Below are positions 23,072 through 34,691 of a stretch of 64,000 bases of DNA, piece by piece. The first letter of the stretch is position 1, and each line of letters begins with the position of its first letter. The stretch comes from Palaemon carinicauda (lineage: Eukaryota; Arthropoda; Malacostraca; Decapoda; Palaemonidae), in contig NC_090766.1 in assembly GCF_036898095.1 (NCBI RefSeq), positions 31,680,472 through 31,744,471 of the forward strand, written 5' to 3'. Under the pieces are notes generated by a model. The model saw only the letters and a list, made by a program, of their open reading frames with translations, was not told where the DNA came from and searched no databases. The position numbers were made by a program, and so were the translations under genes.

Positions 23072-23163
23072 CATGATTATCGGGTAAGTATATTCAAAAA
23101 TTTATTTTACTAATGAAAATAACATTTTTCAATATTAATCTTACCCGATAATCATGTAGCTGA
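23072..23163. repeat. Internal complementary region of DIRS C
   Basis: 23072-23125 is the reverse complement of the left edge (CATGATTATCGGGTAAGTAT ... TTTACTAATG). 23127-23163 is the reverse complement of the right edge (CAATATTAATCTTACCCG). They are fused head to head, so the junction spells the expected circle joint. This is the diagnostic DIRS1 layout. Confidence 0.88.
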
Positions 23164-23548
23164 TTCACACCCAGGGTGGTGGGTGGAGACCAGCATACAT
23201 GTTAACAAAGAAGCTAAGTATCCCGTATTTTATTTTATTAGTTATTCAAAAATAACATAAAATAAATAAGTACCTGGTAAGGAAGACGACTTGAACCATT
23301 ACTCTGCCTTTATTAAGTACGTCTTCCTTACTGAGCGTAGCGGTCCTCTTAGGATGCTGAACGACTCTTAGGTGCTGAAGTATAAAGGGCTGCAACCCAT
23401 ACTAAAGGACCTCATCACAACCTTTAACCTCGGCGCTTCTCAAGAAAGAATTGACCACCCGCCAAATCAACAAGGATGTGGAAGGCTTCTTAGCCGACCG
23501 TACAACCCATAAAAAGTATTCAAGAGAAAGGTTAAAAAGGTTATGGGA

Positions 23549-24763
23549 TTATGGGAATGTAGTGGCTGAGCCCCCGCCTACTACTGCATTCGTTGCTACG
23601 AATGGTCCCAGGGTGTAGCAGTTCTCGTAAAGAGACTGGACATCTTTGAGATAGAATGATGCGAACACTGACTTGCTTCTCCAATAGGTTGCATCCATAA
23701 CACTCTGCTGAGAACGGTTCTGTTTGAGGGCCACTGAAGTAGCCACAGCTCTCACTTCATGTGTCCTTACCTTCAGCAAAGCAAGGTCTTCTTCCTTCAG
23801 ATGAGAATGTGCTTCCCTAGTCAGGAGCCTGAATAGGTAAGAACTGAGTTCTTAGACCTTGGAAGAGAAGGCTTCTTGATAGCACACCATAAGGCTTCTG
23901 ATTGTCCTCGTAAAGGTTATGACCTTTTTAGATAGTACCTAAGAGCTCTAACTAGGCAAAGTACTCTCTCCAGTTCGTCCCCCACCAAGTTGGACAGGCT
24001 TGGGATCTCGAACGACTTAGGCCAAGGACGTGAAGGAAGCTCGTTTTAGCAAAAAACCGAGCTGCAAAGAACATGTAGCCGTTTCAGATGTGAAAACTAT
24101 GTTCCTGCTGAAGGCGTGGATCTCACTTATTCTTTTAGCTGTTGTCAAGCACACGAGGAAAAGAGTTTTTAATGTGAGGTCCTTAAAAGAGGCTGATTGG
24201 AGAGGTTCAAATCTTGATGACATAAGGAACCTTAGGACCACGTCTAGATTCCAGCCTGGAGTGGACAACCGACGTTCCTTTGAGGTCTTAAAAGACCTAA
24301 GGAGGTCCTGTAGATCCTTGTTGGTGGAAAGATCCAAGCCTCTGTGGCGGAAAACCGCTGCCAACATACTTCTGTAACCCTTAATCGTAGGAGCTGAAAG
24401 GGCTCTTACGTTCCTTAGATGTAACAGGAAGTCAGCAATCTGGGTTACAGTGGTACTGGATGAGGAAACTGCATTGGCCTTGTACCAGTTTCGGAAGACT
24501 TCCCCTTTAGACTGATAGACTCTGAGAGTGGATGTCCTCCTTGCTCTGGCAATCGCTCTGGCTGCCTCCTTCGAAAAGCCCCTAGCTTTTGAGAGTCTTT
24601 CGAAAGTCTGAAGGCAGTCAGACGAAGAGCGTGGAGGTTTGGATGTACCTTCTTTACGTGAGGTAGACGTAGAAGGTCCACTCCTAGAGGAAGAGTCCTG
24701 GGAATGTCGACCAGCCATTGCAGTACCTCTGAACCATTCTCTCGCGGGCCAGAGCGGAGCCAA
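23549..24763 (-). pseudogene. DIRS C tyrosine recombinase, broken
   Basis: A recombinase in at least two frames. The N-terminal frame (24763-24017, likely start MAGRHSQDSS near 24719) has a core-binding domain with STLRVYQSKGEVF and LRNVRALSAPTIKGYRS, and catalytic Arg in TAKRISEIHAFSRN. The C-terminal frame (23779-23549) has the HEVR box, YWRS and the Tyr nucleophile in SFYLKDV. The stretch between (24016-23780) contains stops. It overlaps the RNase H C-terminal frame upstream. All catalytic residues are visible, so decay is limited to frame breaks. Confidence 0.8.
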
Positions 24764-25860
24764 CCAACGTCAGCCGTGTCCCTTTGCGAGAGGCGAACTT
24801 CTGAAGTACCCTGTTGACAATCTTGAACGGCGGGAATGCATACAGGTCGAGATGGGACCAATCCAGCAGAAAAGCATCCACGTGAACTGCTGCTGGGTCT
24901 GGAATCGGAGAACAATACAACGGGAGCCTCTAGGTTATCGAGGTAGTGAACAGATCTATGGTTGGCTGACCCCACAGGGCCCAAAGTCTGCTGCAAACAT
25001 TCTTGTGAAGGGTCCACTCTGTGGGGATGACCTGACCCTTCCGGCTAAGGCGATCTGCCATGACATTCATATCGCCCTGAATGAACCTCGTTACCAGCGT
25101 GAGCTTTCGATCTTTTAACCAGATGAGGAGGTCCCTTGCGATCTAGAACAACTTCCACGAATGAGTCCCTCCCTGCTTGGAGATGTAAGCCAAGGCTGTG
25201 GTGTTGTCAGAGTCCACCTCCACAACCTTGTTAAGCTGGAGGGACTTGAAGTTTATCAAGGCCAGATGAACCGCCAACAGCTCCTTGCAATAGATGTGAA
25301 GTGTCCTTAGCTCCTGATTCCATGTTCCCGAGCATTCCTGTCCGTCCAAAGTCGCACCCCAGCCCGTGTCTGATGCGTCAGAGAAGAGACGGCGGTCGGG
25401 TTTCTGAACAGTCAAAGGTAGACTTCCTTGAGAAGAAAGCTGTTCTTTCACCACGTGAGAGTAGACCTCCTCTCTTCGGAAACAGGAACTGAGATCGTCT
25501 CTAGCGTCATGTCCTTTATCCAGTGAGCCGCTAGATGAAACTGAAGGGGGGGGAGGTGGGGTCTCCCTAACTCGATGAACAGGGCCAGCGATGAAAGTGT
25601 CCCTGTTAGACTCATCCACTACCTGACTGAGCATCGGTTCCTTCTCAGCATGCTCTGGATGCAATCTAGGGCTTAGTAGATCTTTGGGGCCGACGGAAAA
25701 GCCCGAAAAGCTCGACTCTGAAGATCCATACCCAGGTAGACAATGGTCTGGGATGGGACGAGCTGGGACTCCTCAAAATTGACCAGGAGGCCCAGTTCCT
25801 TGGTCAGATCCATAGTCCATCTGAGAATCTCCAGACAGCGACGACTTGTGGGAGCTCTTA
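24684..25860 (-). pseudogene. DIRS C RT thumb plus RNase H; RT palm deleted
   Basis: At 25855-25680, in one minus-strand frame, an RT thumb is readable (KELGLLVNFEESQLVPSQ, IVYLGMDLQSRAFRAF), homologous to the B1/B2 thumb that follows YLDDW. RNase H follows at 25664-25143 with LFSDASDTGWGA, KELLAVHLAL and VEVDSDNTTALAY, giving the D-E-D set. The C-terminal tail (DLYAFPPFKIVNRVL) runs to 24684 and overlaps the recombinase start. Directly upstream of the thumb the sequence switches to ORF1-like coding, so the fingers and palm have been deleted cleanly. Several stops are also present. Confidence 0.75.
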
Positions 25861-28283
25861 AAAGCTAGTCGTCTGACGGAGTCGGACACAAGATCATGGT
25901 ACTGCTGCACAGTCTGTGAACTGTCAACCATGGGGAAGCGAGGAAGTACAGTGACAACCCGAAGCTGTCTAGACTGTCTGGGTCGTACAGACAACTCCTT
26001 ATCGGGTTGCTGAGGTTGCCGCACTGCGTCACAACAAGTCACTTCTGCTGGTTGTTGAACGTCTTCCCAGTGACACACTGACTCCGTAAACAAAAAATCC
26101 TCTAACAAGGACTAAGCTTGGACTGCATGTCTTGCAACACAGCTCAAGGTCTATGGGAGCAAGTGTGGTAACAGACGGGGTTAGCGACTGAAGTGGAACC
26201 ATTACCCTCCCTGGAAGCATATTATGCTTAAATAAAAGTCCATAGGAGGCTAAGCAGCTAAAGGCTCCTCTCCAAATGACAGAGTCCTCAAGGGAATATC
26301 AGAAGGAGGGAGAATAGCACTTTCTCATCTACAGGAACCATATCCGAGAAAAGCTAAGTTCTCTCAGTGAGGGTTTCACTGGTGCAAAAGCAGCAGACTA
26401 GAAGGCAACGTTATGAAACTGCTTGACAGTCTAGTGAGTTGGCAACAACCAAAGATGTGTGACTGAGAAGCATGCGGTAAGGTATGCAGAGCATGCTGTA
26501 TGCGGAGCATGCTGTATGTAGAGCATGATGTAAGGTAAGCAGAGCATGTTGCATGGCGTGCGGCTTATGCTGCATGGGATGAGGCTCATGCTGCATGGTA
26601 TGAGGCTCATGCTGCATGGGATGAGGCTCAAGCTGCAAGGGAAGAGGCTTATGCCGCATGCGTTGAGGAGGATGCCGAATAGTATGAGGCTCCTGCCTCA
26701 TGGGTTGAGGCGGCTGCCGCATAGCATGAGGCTCCTGCCTCATGGTTGAGGATGCCGCCGCATAGCATGAGGCTCCTCATAGCATGAGACTCCTGCCTCA
26801 TGGGTTGAGGAGGATGCCGCATAGCATGAGGCTCCTGCCTCATGGGTTGAGGAGGATGCCGCATAGCATGAGGCTGCCTCATGGGTAGAGGAGGATGTCG
26901 CATAGCATGAGGCTCCTGCCTCATGGGTTGAGGAGGATGCCGCATAGCATGAGGCTCCTGCCTCATGGTTTGAGGAGGATGCCGCATAGCATGAAGCTTC
27001 TGTGAGGTTCCTGCCTCAAGAGTTGCGTCTGCCTCAAGGGTTGAGGAGGTAGCTGCGCAGAGAGAGGCTCATGCTGTGAAGAATGCGGTTGCTGCATGCG
27101 TTGAGGCGGCTGCCTCATAGCATGAGGTTCCTCAAGAGTTGAGGCTCTCAAGAGTTGAGGTTCTTGCCTCAAGAGTGGAGGTGGCTGCCGCAAGAGTTGA
27201 GGTTGCTGCCTCAAGGATGGTGGAGGTTGCCGCAACGCAAGAGGTTGCTGCATAGCGCTGGTATCTGGCAACTCCCAATGCGGCAGCTCACGCGTGGAGG
27301 TAGGTTGAGGAACCTCAACATCATACGTCTGGCAAGGTGGACTGCGCAGAGGTGGAGTTGAGGTTGCTGCCTCGAGGATGGTGGAGGTTGTCAGACCGCA
27401 AGAGGTTGCTGCCTCGAGGATGGAGGAGGTTGTCGCAACGCATGAGGCTCCTGCCTCAAGGGTAGAGGAGGTTGCTGCAAAGCATAAGGCTCCTGCCTCA
27501 AGTGTTGAGGAGGTTGCCGCGTGGCAAGAGGCTCCTGCCTCAAGGAAAGTGGAGGTTGCTGCACAGCGCTGGTATCTGGCAACTCCCAATGCGGCAGCTC
27601 ACGCATGGAGGTAGCTTGAGGAACCTCAACATCATACGTCTGGCAGGCTGGACTGCGTAGAGGTGGAGGAGCGCTCGCAGGAGGAGGTGTGTTAACCTTC
27701 TCTGCCTGAAACTCCTGCATCAACACCGCAAGCTGAGACTGCATTGTCTGCAGCATAGACCACTAGAGTTTAAGAAAGACAACAACAAACGGAGCTACTG
27801 TCCGTTGAGACTGAGGGTCTAAAACAGCTGGTGCGGCAACAGACGGAGTTACTGCCTGTTGCGATACCACCTTGCCTCTCTGGGAGGTGTGCAGTTGTCG
27901 TACTGCAGCAAGTCCGAACTGACCCAGTGCTAATGGCATCACCTAAGAGTTGGACTTGCGCGGAAGGGACCGACTTGCACTTAAAAGCTGCAAGATTTGG
28001 TCCATGGTTTCTTACGAGAAACCTCTTCCGCAGACGAGGAATAAATGGGCTCTCTCGTCTTTGTGTGGGTGGGGCGATCTCACGTCGGCAAACGTGTGTA
28101 GATACGCCCGAAACCACGGAGGGAAACGTCTGTTCGTCGATCAAGGCCTGCTGAACCCATAAGTCCTTCGACATTACTTCTCCCCTGGGCTTGGGAGCTT
28201 GTAAGAGGTCCCAGACTAGGCGAACAACTGGCACGAACAGACGAACCCTCGAACGCAACACTGTAACACTTTGCGCTTATCAC
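25861..28283 (-). pseudogene. DIRS C ORF1 (gag-like) with Gln/Pro/His-rich repeats
   Basis: Minus-strand ORF1 relic. Frames at 27756-27391, 27589-26963 and 26987-26411 encode a low-complexity protein built on 14-residue units such as EPHAMRHPPQPMRQ, with a Cys-containing spacer (PACQTYDVEVPQ) that occurs twice (about 27300 and 27610). The upstream part (about 28283-27770) and the part toward the deletion joint (26108-25861, VSDSVRRLAFKSS) are not repetitive. Only position and repeats link it to DIRS ORF1; no domain is recognised. Frameshifts and stops are present. Confidence 0.6.
26560..27560 (-). repeat. 42-bp coding minisatellite and 115-bp duplication in DIRS C ORF1
   Basis: The unit GGATGCCGCATAGCATGAGG plus 22 more bases recurs with period 42 (14 codons) at about 26640-27000, with degenerate units of the same type outside this core. 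A separate segment of about 115 bp, at about 27240-27355, is repeated at about 27545-27660 (both contain GCTGGTATCTGGCAACTCCC), roughly 305 bp apart. Confidence 0.88.
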
Positions 28284-29449
28284 TTTATCACTTTTGATTT
28301 TCTGTTTGCACTTATTTCACTGAACTCGAAACTTTAAGTGGTTTGTACCTGAAACACGCAATTCTATCCTTCCTTAAAAGTTAGTAATTGCGAAAACAGA
28401 ATTACAATGTAACAGAAAAAAATATAATGAAAGATAAATAATTCAGTGGCTGGAAAGAGACTAAACACTAGATCAAATAAACTACGTTTAAAATCTCTCA
28501 CCGCATAAAGCTTGAGAACAAGAATAAAACTCTAGAAACGTTTACCTTCTTCCCCTAAAGAGACTAGGGAGAAGAGCAAAAACGATAACAACGTTACTCA
28601 CTTGAACGAAACGTTTATCCTCCTCTCTCTCCCTCCGTCTCTATCTCTCTCTCTCTCTCTCTTGACTTAGAACCTGAGAGAAGAGCCCAATATATATATC
28701 GTTAAAACATATTATTGTTAAAAGGAAAAAAACTGAAAGATTTCCCAAATAAAAAGTTCCTTTATAGAATTAAAACCATTAAGCTAAGAAAGAATGAACA
28801 AAACGCTAGAATCGGTTTACTCTTACTGCAACGTGACACCGTGAATATTCTCTCTCTATCGTAACGATAGAGCGCAAGTTGAACGTTCTGAACGTCAACA
28901 ACTGCAGAGACAAAACAAAACGTTAGTTCAACTTTGAAAACAGTACGAGACTATCAAAGAAATTCTTTCAAAAACATTAAAATAGCATAATATGTTAACA
29001 GGTAAAAACGAAATGACGGGCTCAATGTTAATTAACTTCGGTTCCAAGAAAAGACCGCCTACTATTAGGAAAGGTCGAATATAAACAAAAATAAAAATTA
29101 ATTTTAATAAGTTTATAATAAAAGGAAGTTAATCGAAGAGGCCTATAAAAGGCGGAGAGATATAAAATAAATCTATAACTTTTGTTAAGCAAAATTAAGA
29201 AAGAGAGTCTATACTCTCTTCGACACCAACGCTTCCGTCTAAGGGAAGGGTCGGCCATTTAAAGTGAAAGAGAGTTCATACTCTCTTCGTCACCATAATT
29301 AATCAAATTAATTCCAAAAGCTAGCTAAGCTAATGATAAAACTTCCTGAATAGCGAAAGCTAAATTCTAGAGCAAATACATCACCAAATCGTGAGCAATA
29401 ACTCCAGAATCAACAGCGTATCCATGTAGGTCTAGCCGGAGGCACGACA
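28284..29449 (-). other. 5' untranslated region of DIRS C
   Basis: AT-rich DNA between ORF1 and the 5' ITR, with a short CT microsatellite near 28640-28661. No frame has recognisable protein features. It could hold the element promoter; none can be pinpointed. Confidence 0.45.
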
Positions 29450-29604
29450 GAGGAAAAATTGAGGTGGTGTTGACAAGAAGTACTGGAGTACCTGACCACA
29501 GATGGCGCTGTGGTGTTCACCCCCACCTGTATAGCGATCGCTGGCGTATCCCGACCGTAGATTTCTGTCGGCAACAGAGTTGACAGCTACATGATTATCG
29601 GGTA
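29450..29604. repeat. 5' inverted terminal repeat of DIRS C
   Basis: 155 bp, the inverted partner of 22871-23028. The right-edge extension (GATTAATATTGAAAAAT) continues to about 29622. Confidence 0.92.
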
Positions 29605-29719
29605 AGATTAATATTGAAAAATATCTATCCAAAGAAGCCTCTTTCGGACAATTCCTCAACATATTTCTAAAACGACTCATACACTAGTCATTAACACTCT
29701 CCATAAGACGACCTGTTCA

Positions 29720-29747
29720 AACAAAGCATTAACATGTTCTTTAAATA

Positions 29748-29825
<78 letters not shown>

Positions 29826-29859
29826 ACTGTTAGTGTTAGAGACATCTATTAATTATTTT

Positions 29860-29955
<96 letters not shown>

Positions 29956-30077
29956 TTTAACAAAAATGTGTTGTGTACATAGGATTTTTAACAGCTTCAA
30001 CGAGTTGGAAGACAATTAAATGTAACTAAATAAGCAATATCAGCAAATCTGAATTCCTTTATTAACTAACACAAATA
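29720..30077. repeat. Left arm of an inverted repeat flanking DIRS A2, with (CT)n/(GA)n
   Basis: Contains a CT array (29751-29823), a spacer with GTTAGTGTTAGAGACATC, a GA array (29861-29952) and a unique tail up to the A2 edge (ATTCCTTTATTAACTAA). Its reverse complement, diverged and with only one long microsatellite, is at 46568-46871. Confidence 0.8.
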
Positions 30078-30101
30078 AGGGATTTTGACGAAGGAAAAAT
30101 C

Positions 30102-30402
30102 TATTTCTGGGGAGAGACCTGTGACGCCCGGTGAAAAGGGTCCTTCTTTACACTTTTCTAATATAAAACTTCCAAATATACTAGAGAAAGATAAAAGCAT
30201 GGAATGCAGAGGTTACAACCCTCACGCGAACACCTTGTTGGTGTCGTGTATTTAATAAGGGCGTGTGTAAACCACTATTCACAGGCTGTCTTCCATTTAG
30301 ATAATCCCTTCATCAAAGGGGAGGGCCGTGACATGCCCTAGAGATTACAGTTGGACTACTCCACCGACACCTACTACTCGTGCTCTCCAGGTCATCCTTC
30401 TG
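30102..30402. repeat. 3' inverted terminal repeat of DIRS A2
   Basis: 301 bp, the reverse complement of 45913-46211 with only a handful of differences. It starts TATTTCTGGGGAGAGACC. A left-edge-only extension (AAGGGATTTTGACGAAGG, about 30078-30101) precedes it; such unequal edges are usual for DIRS1-type ITRs. Confidence 0.9.
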
Positions 30403-30460
30403 CAAGAACATATGGCTTGGCAAGGAAAGGGTGGGTCCGTACAAAAATAACCGGGAAGGG

Positions 30461-30550
30461 TTTCACCGGGCGTCACAGGTCTCTCCCCAGAAATACTTTT
30501 CCTTCGTCAAAATCCCTTTTCTGGGTCGATCTGTGACGGCCGGTGAAAAA
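30461..30550. repeat. Internal complementary region of DIRS A2
   Basis: The complement of the left edge (TTTCACCGGGCGTCACAGG ... CGTCAAAATCCC) runs straight into the complement of the right edge (TTTCTGGGTCGATCTGTGAC). The right half matches the outer tip of the 45913-46211 ITR specifically (GTCGATCTG), not the left one, which makes the fused-edge reading firm. Confidence 0.88.
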
Positions 30551-30928
30551 GTACCAGAGAATGCCTTCCAAGCCCAATAAAGTAATAACATAATGCGGAG
30601 AATACAATCACCATGTACGACAATAATATAATATAATAATGTAAGAAACGTCCAATTACCTACTAGCCAAATGACATAGGGAGCATAAGGCTAAATATCT
30701 AAGACGACAAGGAATCAACTGAGTGTCGAATCGCAAAAGGCATCAAACCTTACATGTCTAAGCAAATCTAAACCTTAAAGGAACCGTAACTACAATAACA
30801 GTTAAACCATAGGAATTAAACATGGCAAATATCATAGGGCTAACGAACTACCCAGGAGAGTGGCAATGTGGTGTGAGTGGCGGGTAGGAGGGAGAAGAGA
30901 AGAGATGGAAGAAGGGAAGAAGTAGAGA

Positions 30929-31980
30929 TTAATGGGGAGGGAAAAGGCTCCCCGCTGCCATCGTTGGGTATTTAAGGGCCTGTAAGATCTTTAGATAGTG
31001 GCGTTTGACAACCATAGGGGATTTCCAGCCCGTATATTTTTTAAAAATCATCAAAGTCCCTGTTCTGGAAGTAATTGATGGAGGTATCTACTCTCCGTAT
31101 ATCATGAGCCTGGGGAAATGATTCCGGATTAGTATGTTTAAAGAAGTAGAGGATTTGTTGCCTGATACCGTGAATGGGAATAGTACCTCCTTGTTCCCTG
31201 ATAACCAAGGGGCCAGATGAGCGAGTTGCAGTTCTAGCTGAAAAGGCCTTGAGAGTAGTGACTGGACACAGAGAAAAGATCCTGGGGAAGAAGAATAATC
31301 TTCCGAGGGGAGCACCTATTTTGCGGATCCTCATTTTTTAGCTAGGAAAGCATTGCCTGGAGAAAGGAGTACTTCAGCTGAAGGGAGGAAATCTATGTTT
31401 TCCGGGTTCGTGAGAGAGCTGCTAGTTCTGATATTCCATCACCTGAGGCCAAAGCCGTTAGAAATAAAGTCTTCCTAAGAAGAGTGATAAGAGCAGAATT
31501 CATTGTCCGTGTCCGGCGCAAGTTTTGAGGACACAGTTCATAGACCAGAGTCCTTTTGTGGCTGAACCGAAGGTCAAAGCCTAGCACATGTTTTTAGAAT
31601 AGATGAGAAATAGGAATCAGCTAGGTTAATGTTAAACCCAACAAGGAAGATCTTCTCCAAATCTGACTTGATGGTGGTTACAGTTCTAACTGTTAGGCCT
31701 TTGCCAAATAAGAACCTCAAGAAAGAGATGTCTATATTCGGAGACATACGAGTATGGTCTGAACTCTTAGGGAATCTGCTAGTTGTTAACGGCCGAATCA
31801 TATTGGCGAATTGTCGAGTCCCTTTTGTCTGATTCGATGAAGAGATCGATTTCCGGTTCAATGTTTGCGTCTCTACGAGCTGCAAACTTCCTGTAGCCCT
31901 CAAAGTCAGAGTTTTGGCTATCCTTGAGCAATCTGACACAGTGAGTTTGGATTACTTGAGTCAGTTTGGGGAACGGAATC
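30929..31980 (-). pseudogene. DIRS A2 tyrosine recombinase, frameshifted
   Basis: Homologue of the intact A1 recombinase, read in pieces: N-terminal ESDKRDSTIRQYDSAVNN (about 31830), a core segment (31939-31574), then ASGDGISELAALSRT (about 31420), where the catalytic Arg is replaced by Gly (A1: SGSRISEL). The HDIRRVDTS box is at about 31110. Near 31040 an extra T shifts the frame before the Tyr region; in the shifted frame KRHYLK is visible near 30990, and the frame ends at TAA 30929-30931. The mixture of frameshift, stops and lost Arg makes it inactive. Confidence 0.8.
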
Positions 31981-33820
31981 CGGAAGGGACGGAGTTTCAA
32001 CTCAAGGAGGAGAGGAAACCAACTGTTCTTGGCCAGTGAGGTGGTACTAAATCCACTGCCCCCGGGGAAGGAACGTAGTTTGTGTAAAAGTCTCATTAGA
32101 AGATTCACTGGGGGAAATCGGTAAACCTTCTTCTAATGGTTCCTGAGTATCCACCGCAACGAAATTATGTCTAGAGACCATTCTGACTCCAGTGGTTTCG
32201 TCCTGGCTAGTGAGTCCTCTCTCACATTCTGGACTCCCGCAAGGTGAGTTACTGACAGGATCCAGTTCTTTCTGTTGGCCAGGCGTAGATAGCGACCAGG
32301 ATCCGATTCAGGTTGGGTGACTTGGATCCTCCCCTGTTGACGCAGTGTACTACGTCTGTGCTGGCTGATACTACTCTGATGTTGCTCGACCTCGGAAGAG
32401 AGAGTCTCTTCAGGGTCAAGAACACTGCCATGGCTTCGAGAACATTGATATGGGTCTGTTTCATGGCGGGTGACCAAGACCCCTGAAACATCTGATGTTC
32501 GGAGTAATCCCCCCATCCACTTAGAGGCGCGGCTGTATGGAATGTCTCTTGTGGAGGTGGGAATTGTAGAGGAACCGATTTGGAGAGGTTCCTCAGTTCG
32601 GACCATGGGCGTAGTCTCATTTTCAAGACAGAGGGGATCTTCGAGACCTTGTCTCTTGAAGGTACTGTAGCTCTCTCTCTGCAAACTCGATTGATGTCTT
32701 TGCATTTTTGTTATTTTAGTGAATTGGAGAAGCCCGATGATACTTTCTAAGGTTCTTCTGGACATCTGTTTGTGTTTGAGAAAATTCTTGACCTTGGAAG
32801 CTATTCCTCTTACCTTTTTGGAAGGGAGAGAGAACATGTGCTTCGAAAGGTCCCACTGAATGTCTAACCATTCTAAGTGGCCTGATGGTTGCAGTCGAGA
32901 CTTTTGGAGATTGACCCGAAATCGCAGGTTGTCGAGAAATCGAAGTACTTCTTTCGTAGCTCTGTTGCTTTCTATGGCCGACCGGGCCCAAATGAGCCAA
33001 CCGTCCAGATAAGCCATGATCTGTATCTCTTGGTTCCTGAGTTGTACTAACACTGCCTCTCCCAGTTTCGTGAATATCCTGGGATCAATGTTGATGCTGA
33101 AGGGCATGTCTTGAACGCAAAGGCTTTCCTGCCTAGGCAGAAACCCAGATAAGAAGAGAAGTTTCGATCTATAGGCACATGATAATAGTCGTCGGAAAGA
33201 TCGACAGAGGTGGTGACGGCCCCAAGGGAAAGTAAGGTCCGTACCTGAGAGATAGTCATCATCCGGAACTTGTTGCCGAGAATGTAAGAGTTTAGCTTTG
33301 ACAAGTCCCGGTCCACTCTCAATGTCGACAAGCCTTTCTTCGGAATTGTGAACAGGTGGCCTTGGAACTTCAGTGATCGGTCCCGTTTGCTTGCTTTCTC
33401 CTTTAGTAAATCTGTGGTGTACTCTTTCAGGATGGGAGTGGATTTCTGGGAGAAGGTCACTGGTGGAGGAGGAGGACCTTGTGGCCATTTCCACCTCAAA
33501 CCTTTAGAGATTATGCTATGAGCCCACGGACCGATGGTCCAATGGTCTTGAAAGTTGTAAAGTCTCTCCCCTACCAGGACCACCTCGTTGTGAGGGAGTG
33601 AACCTAGGTCCTTTCCTTCCCCGAGCCCCCTTTTTTCTAGGTCCGCCTCGATGGCGGAACTGTCTTCTGCTCCTGTATCTTCCTCTCTGGTGTCCACGAA
33701 AGGAACATGAGGGTTCGGAGCTAGGGCTGTATGCAGGCGAGGGCATCGAATCGGGGTTGGGCTGTGTACCTGGGGAATCAGTGAGGAAGCCCACCTGATG
33801 CGGGGGGGATCCGGATGCAT
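31981..33820 (-). pseudogene. DIRS A2 RT-RNase H, broken
   Basis: The frame 33820-33047 covers the linker and RT fingers (FQGHLFTIPKKG, RDLSKLNSYI) and palm motif A (TSVDLSDDYYHVPID). A frameshift near 33115 moves the rest to the frame 33494-32133, where the catalytic box reads AYLDGWLIW: the second Asp of YLDD is Gly. The thumb (RVNLQKSRLQPS) and connection follow. RNase H is in a third frame (32626-32249) with INVLEAMAVFLTLKRL, retaining the Glu that A1 lost. The C-terminal tail (FPLLLELKLRPFRIPFP) is fused in one frame to the recombinase start by an indel near 32000, although these frames overlap in A1. Confidence 0.8.
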
Positions 33821-34690
33821 AAGGGTCGAATCAGAGGAAGACTGTGATGACGAGTGGGTAACTGACTATTGATGGCAGTGACCCTGATTGGTTTTGTAGA
33901 GGGCAACTCTCTGCTTCTTCTTGAAGAAAGCTTGCTTTTGGCCTTTGACCTTCTTTCTGGCAGTGAGGCCCCTCCTTTCCTGCAATTTTGGGTTGCTCTC
34001 GTATCATCTTGTAGAACCTTGTTCACCACCTCCTGAGGGAAGAAGGTTTTACCCCATCAGGGGGAAACTATCAGCCTGCTCGATTCCTGTCTGATAGAGG
34101 CCACAGACAGAACGTATTTCCTACAACTAACCCGATCAGACCACCAAACGTGTAGGTCGAATTGGGAGGGCAGAGATTGGTTCTTCATGAATATCCGAAA
34201 CAAAGTCTCAGTGGGATAAACCGAAGGTAGGGTCTCCCCGAGGTGGGGTCCGGCTCTTTAAGAGCCGGCATGGCCGAACCTTCTTGTCAGCTTGAATAGT
34301 AAGACCTGTCCAATTATCCGTAATAGGCAAGGCAACAATGATAGCAGTTGTAGATATGGCGTATTCCCCATTGTGTGGGGTGAGCTTGGAATTATCGTAC
34401 CCCCCAGACCGACAACATCCTGGTCCAGACAGATCGGGCCTGCCCTTTAGGAAATAATACCGTTACCTTCGGTACCTTGATTAACCTAACCAAGTCATGC
34501 TCTTTCAATCGAACGAATCCGTTGAATGGGTATTCCAGTCCCTGAGAGTAAATTCTAGGTCCTCCAGAGGGCGGACGTCTATGCCATCCAGAGTTATGGT
34601 ACCATCCATATATGGGACATGTAAGGCAAATTTCTATGTGTTGTTTTTATCGAAGGAGGTTTCTTCGATACGCCTGGGGCTATAGGGGGA
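33821..34690 (-). pseudogene. DIRS A2 ORF1 (gag-like), 3' portion
   Basis: Minus-strand sequence upstream of the RT with short frames (for example 34029-33778, Arg/Lys/Ser-rich) and higher GC than the flanks. The Gypsy element inserted here and the same region resumes at 42710. I assign it to ORF1 only by its position between RT and 5' ITR. Confidence 0.5.
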
Positions 34691-34691
34691 G
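34687..34691. repeat. Target-site duplication of the Gypsy element, left copy
   Basis: GGGAG precedes the left LTR and is repeated at 42710-42714 after the right LTR. If the LTR begins one base earlier the duplication is GGGA; both fit Ty3/Gypsy integration. Confidence 0.8.

Larger units (their letters stand above)
22829..29622 (-). mobile_element. DIRS-like retrotransposon C, non-autonomous deletion derivative
   Basis: A 6.8 kb minus-strand element with inverted terminal repeats 22871-23028 and 29450-29604 that differ, by eye, only in the length of one T run, and an ICR at 23072-23163. The coding order on the minus strand is ORF1 with repeats (about 28283-25860), RT thumb only, RNase H and tyrosine recombinase. 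The RT fingers and palm with YLDDW are absent, so the copy could not reverse-transcribe itself. The near-identical ITRs suggest recent insertion or recent ITR conversion. Flanks show no target duplication, as expected for DIRS elements. Confidence 0.88.

Noticed and set aside
26411..26749. Possible His-rich host protein or antimicrobial peptide
   Set aside because: It sits between the ITRs of DIRS C and continues the ORF1 repeat array.
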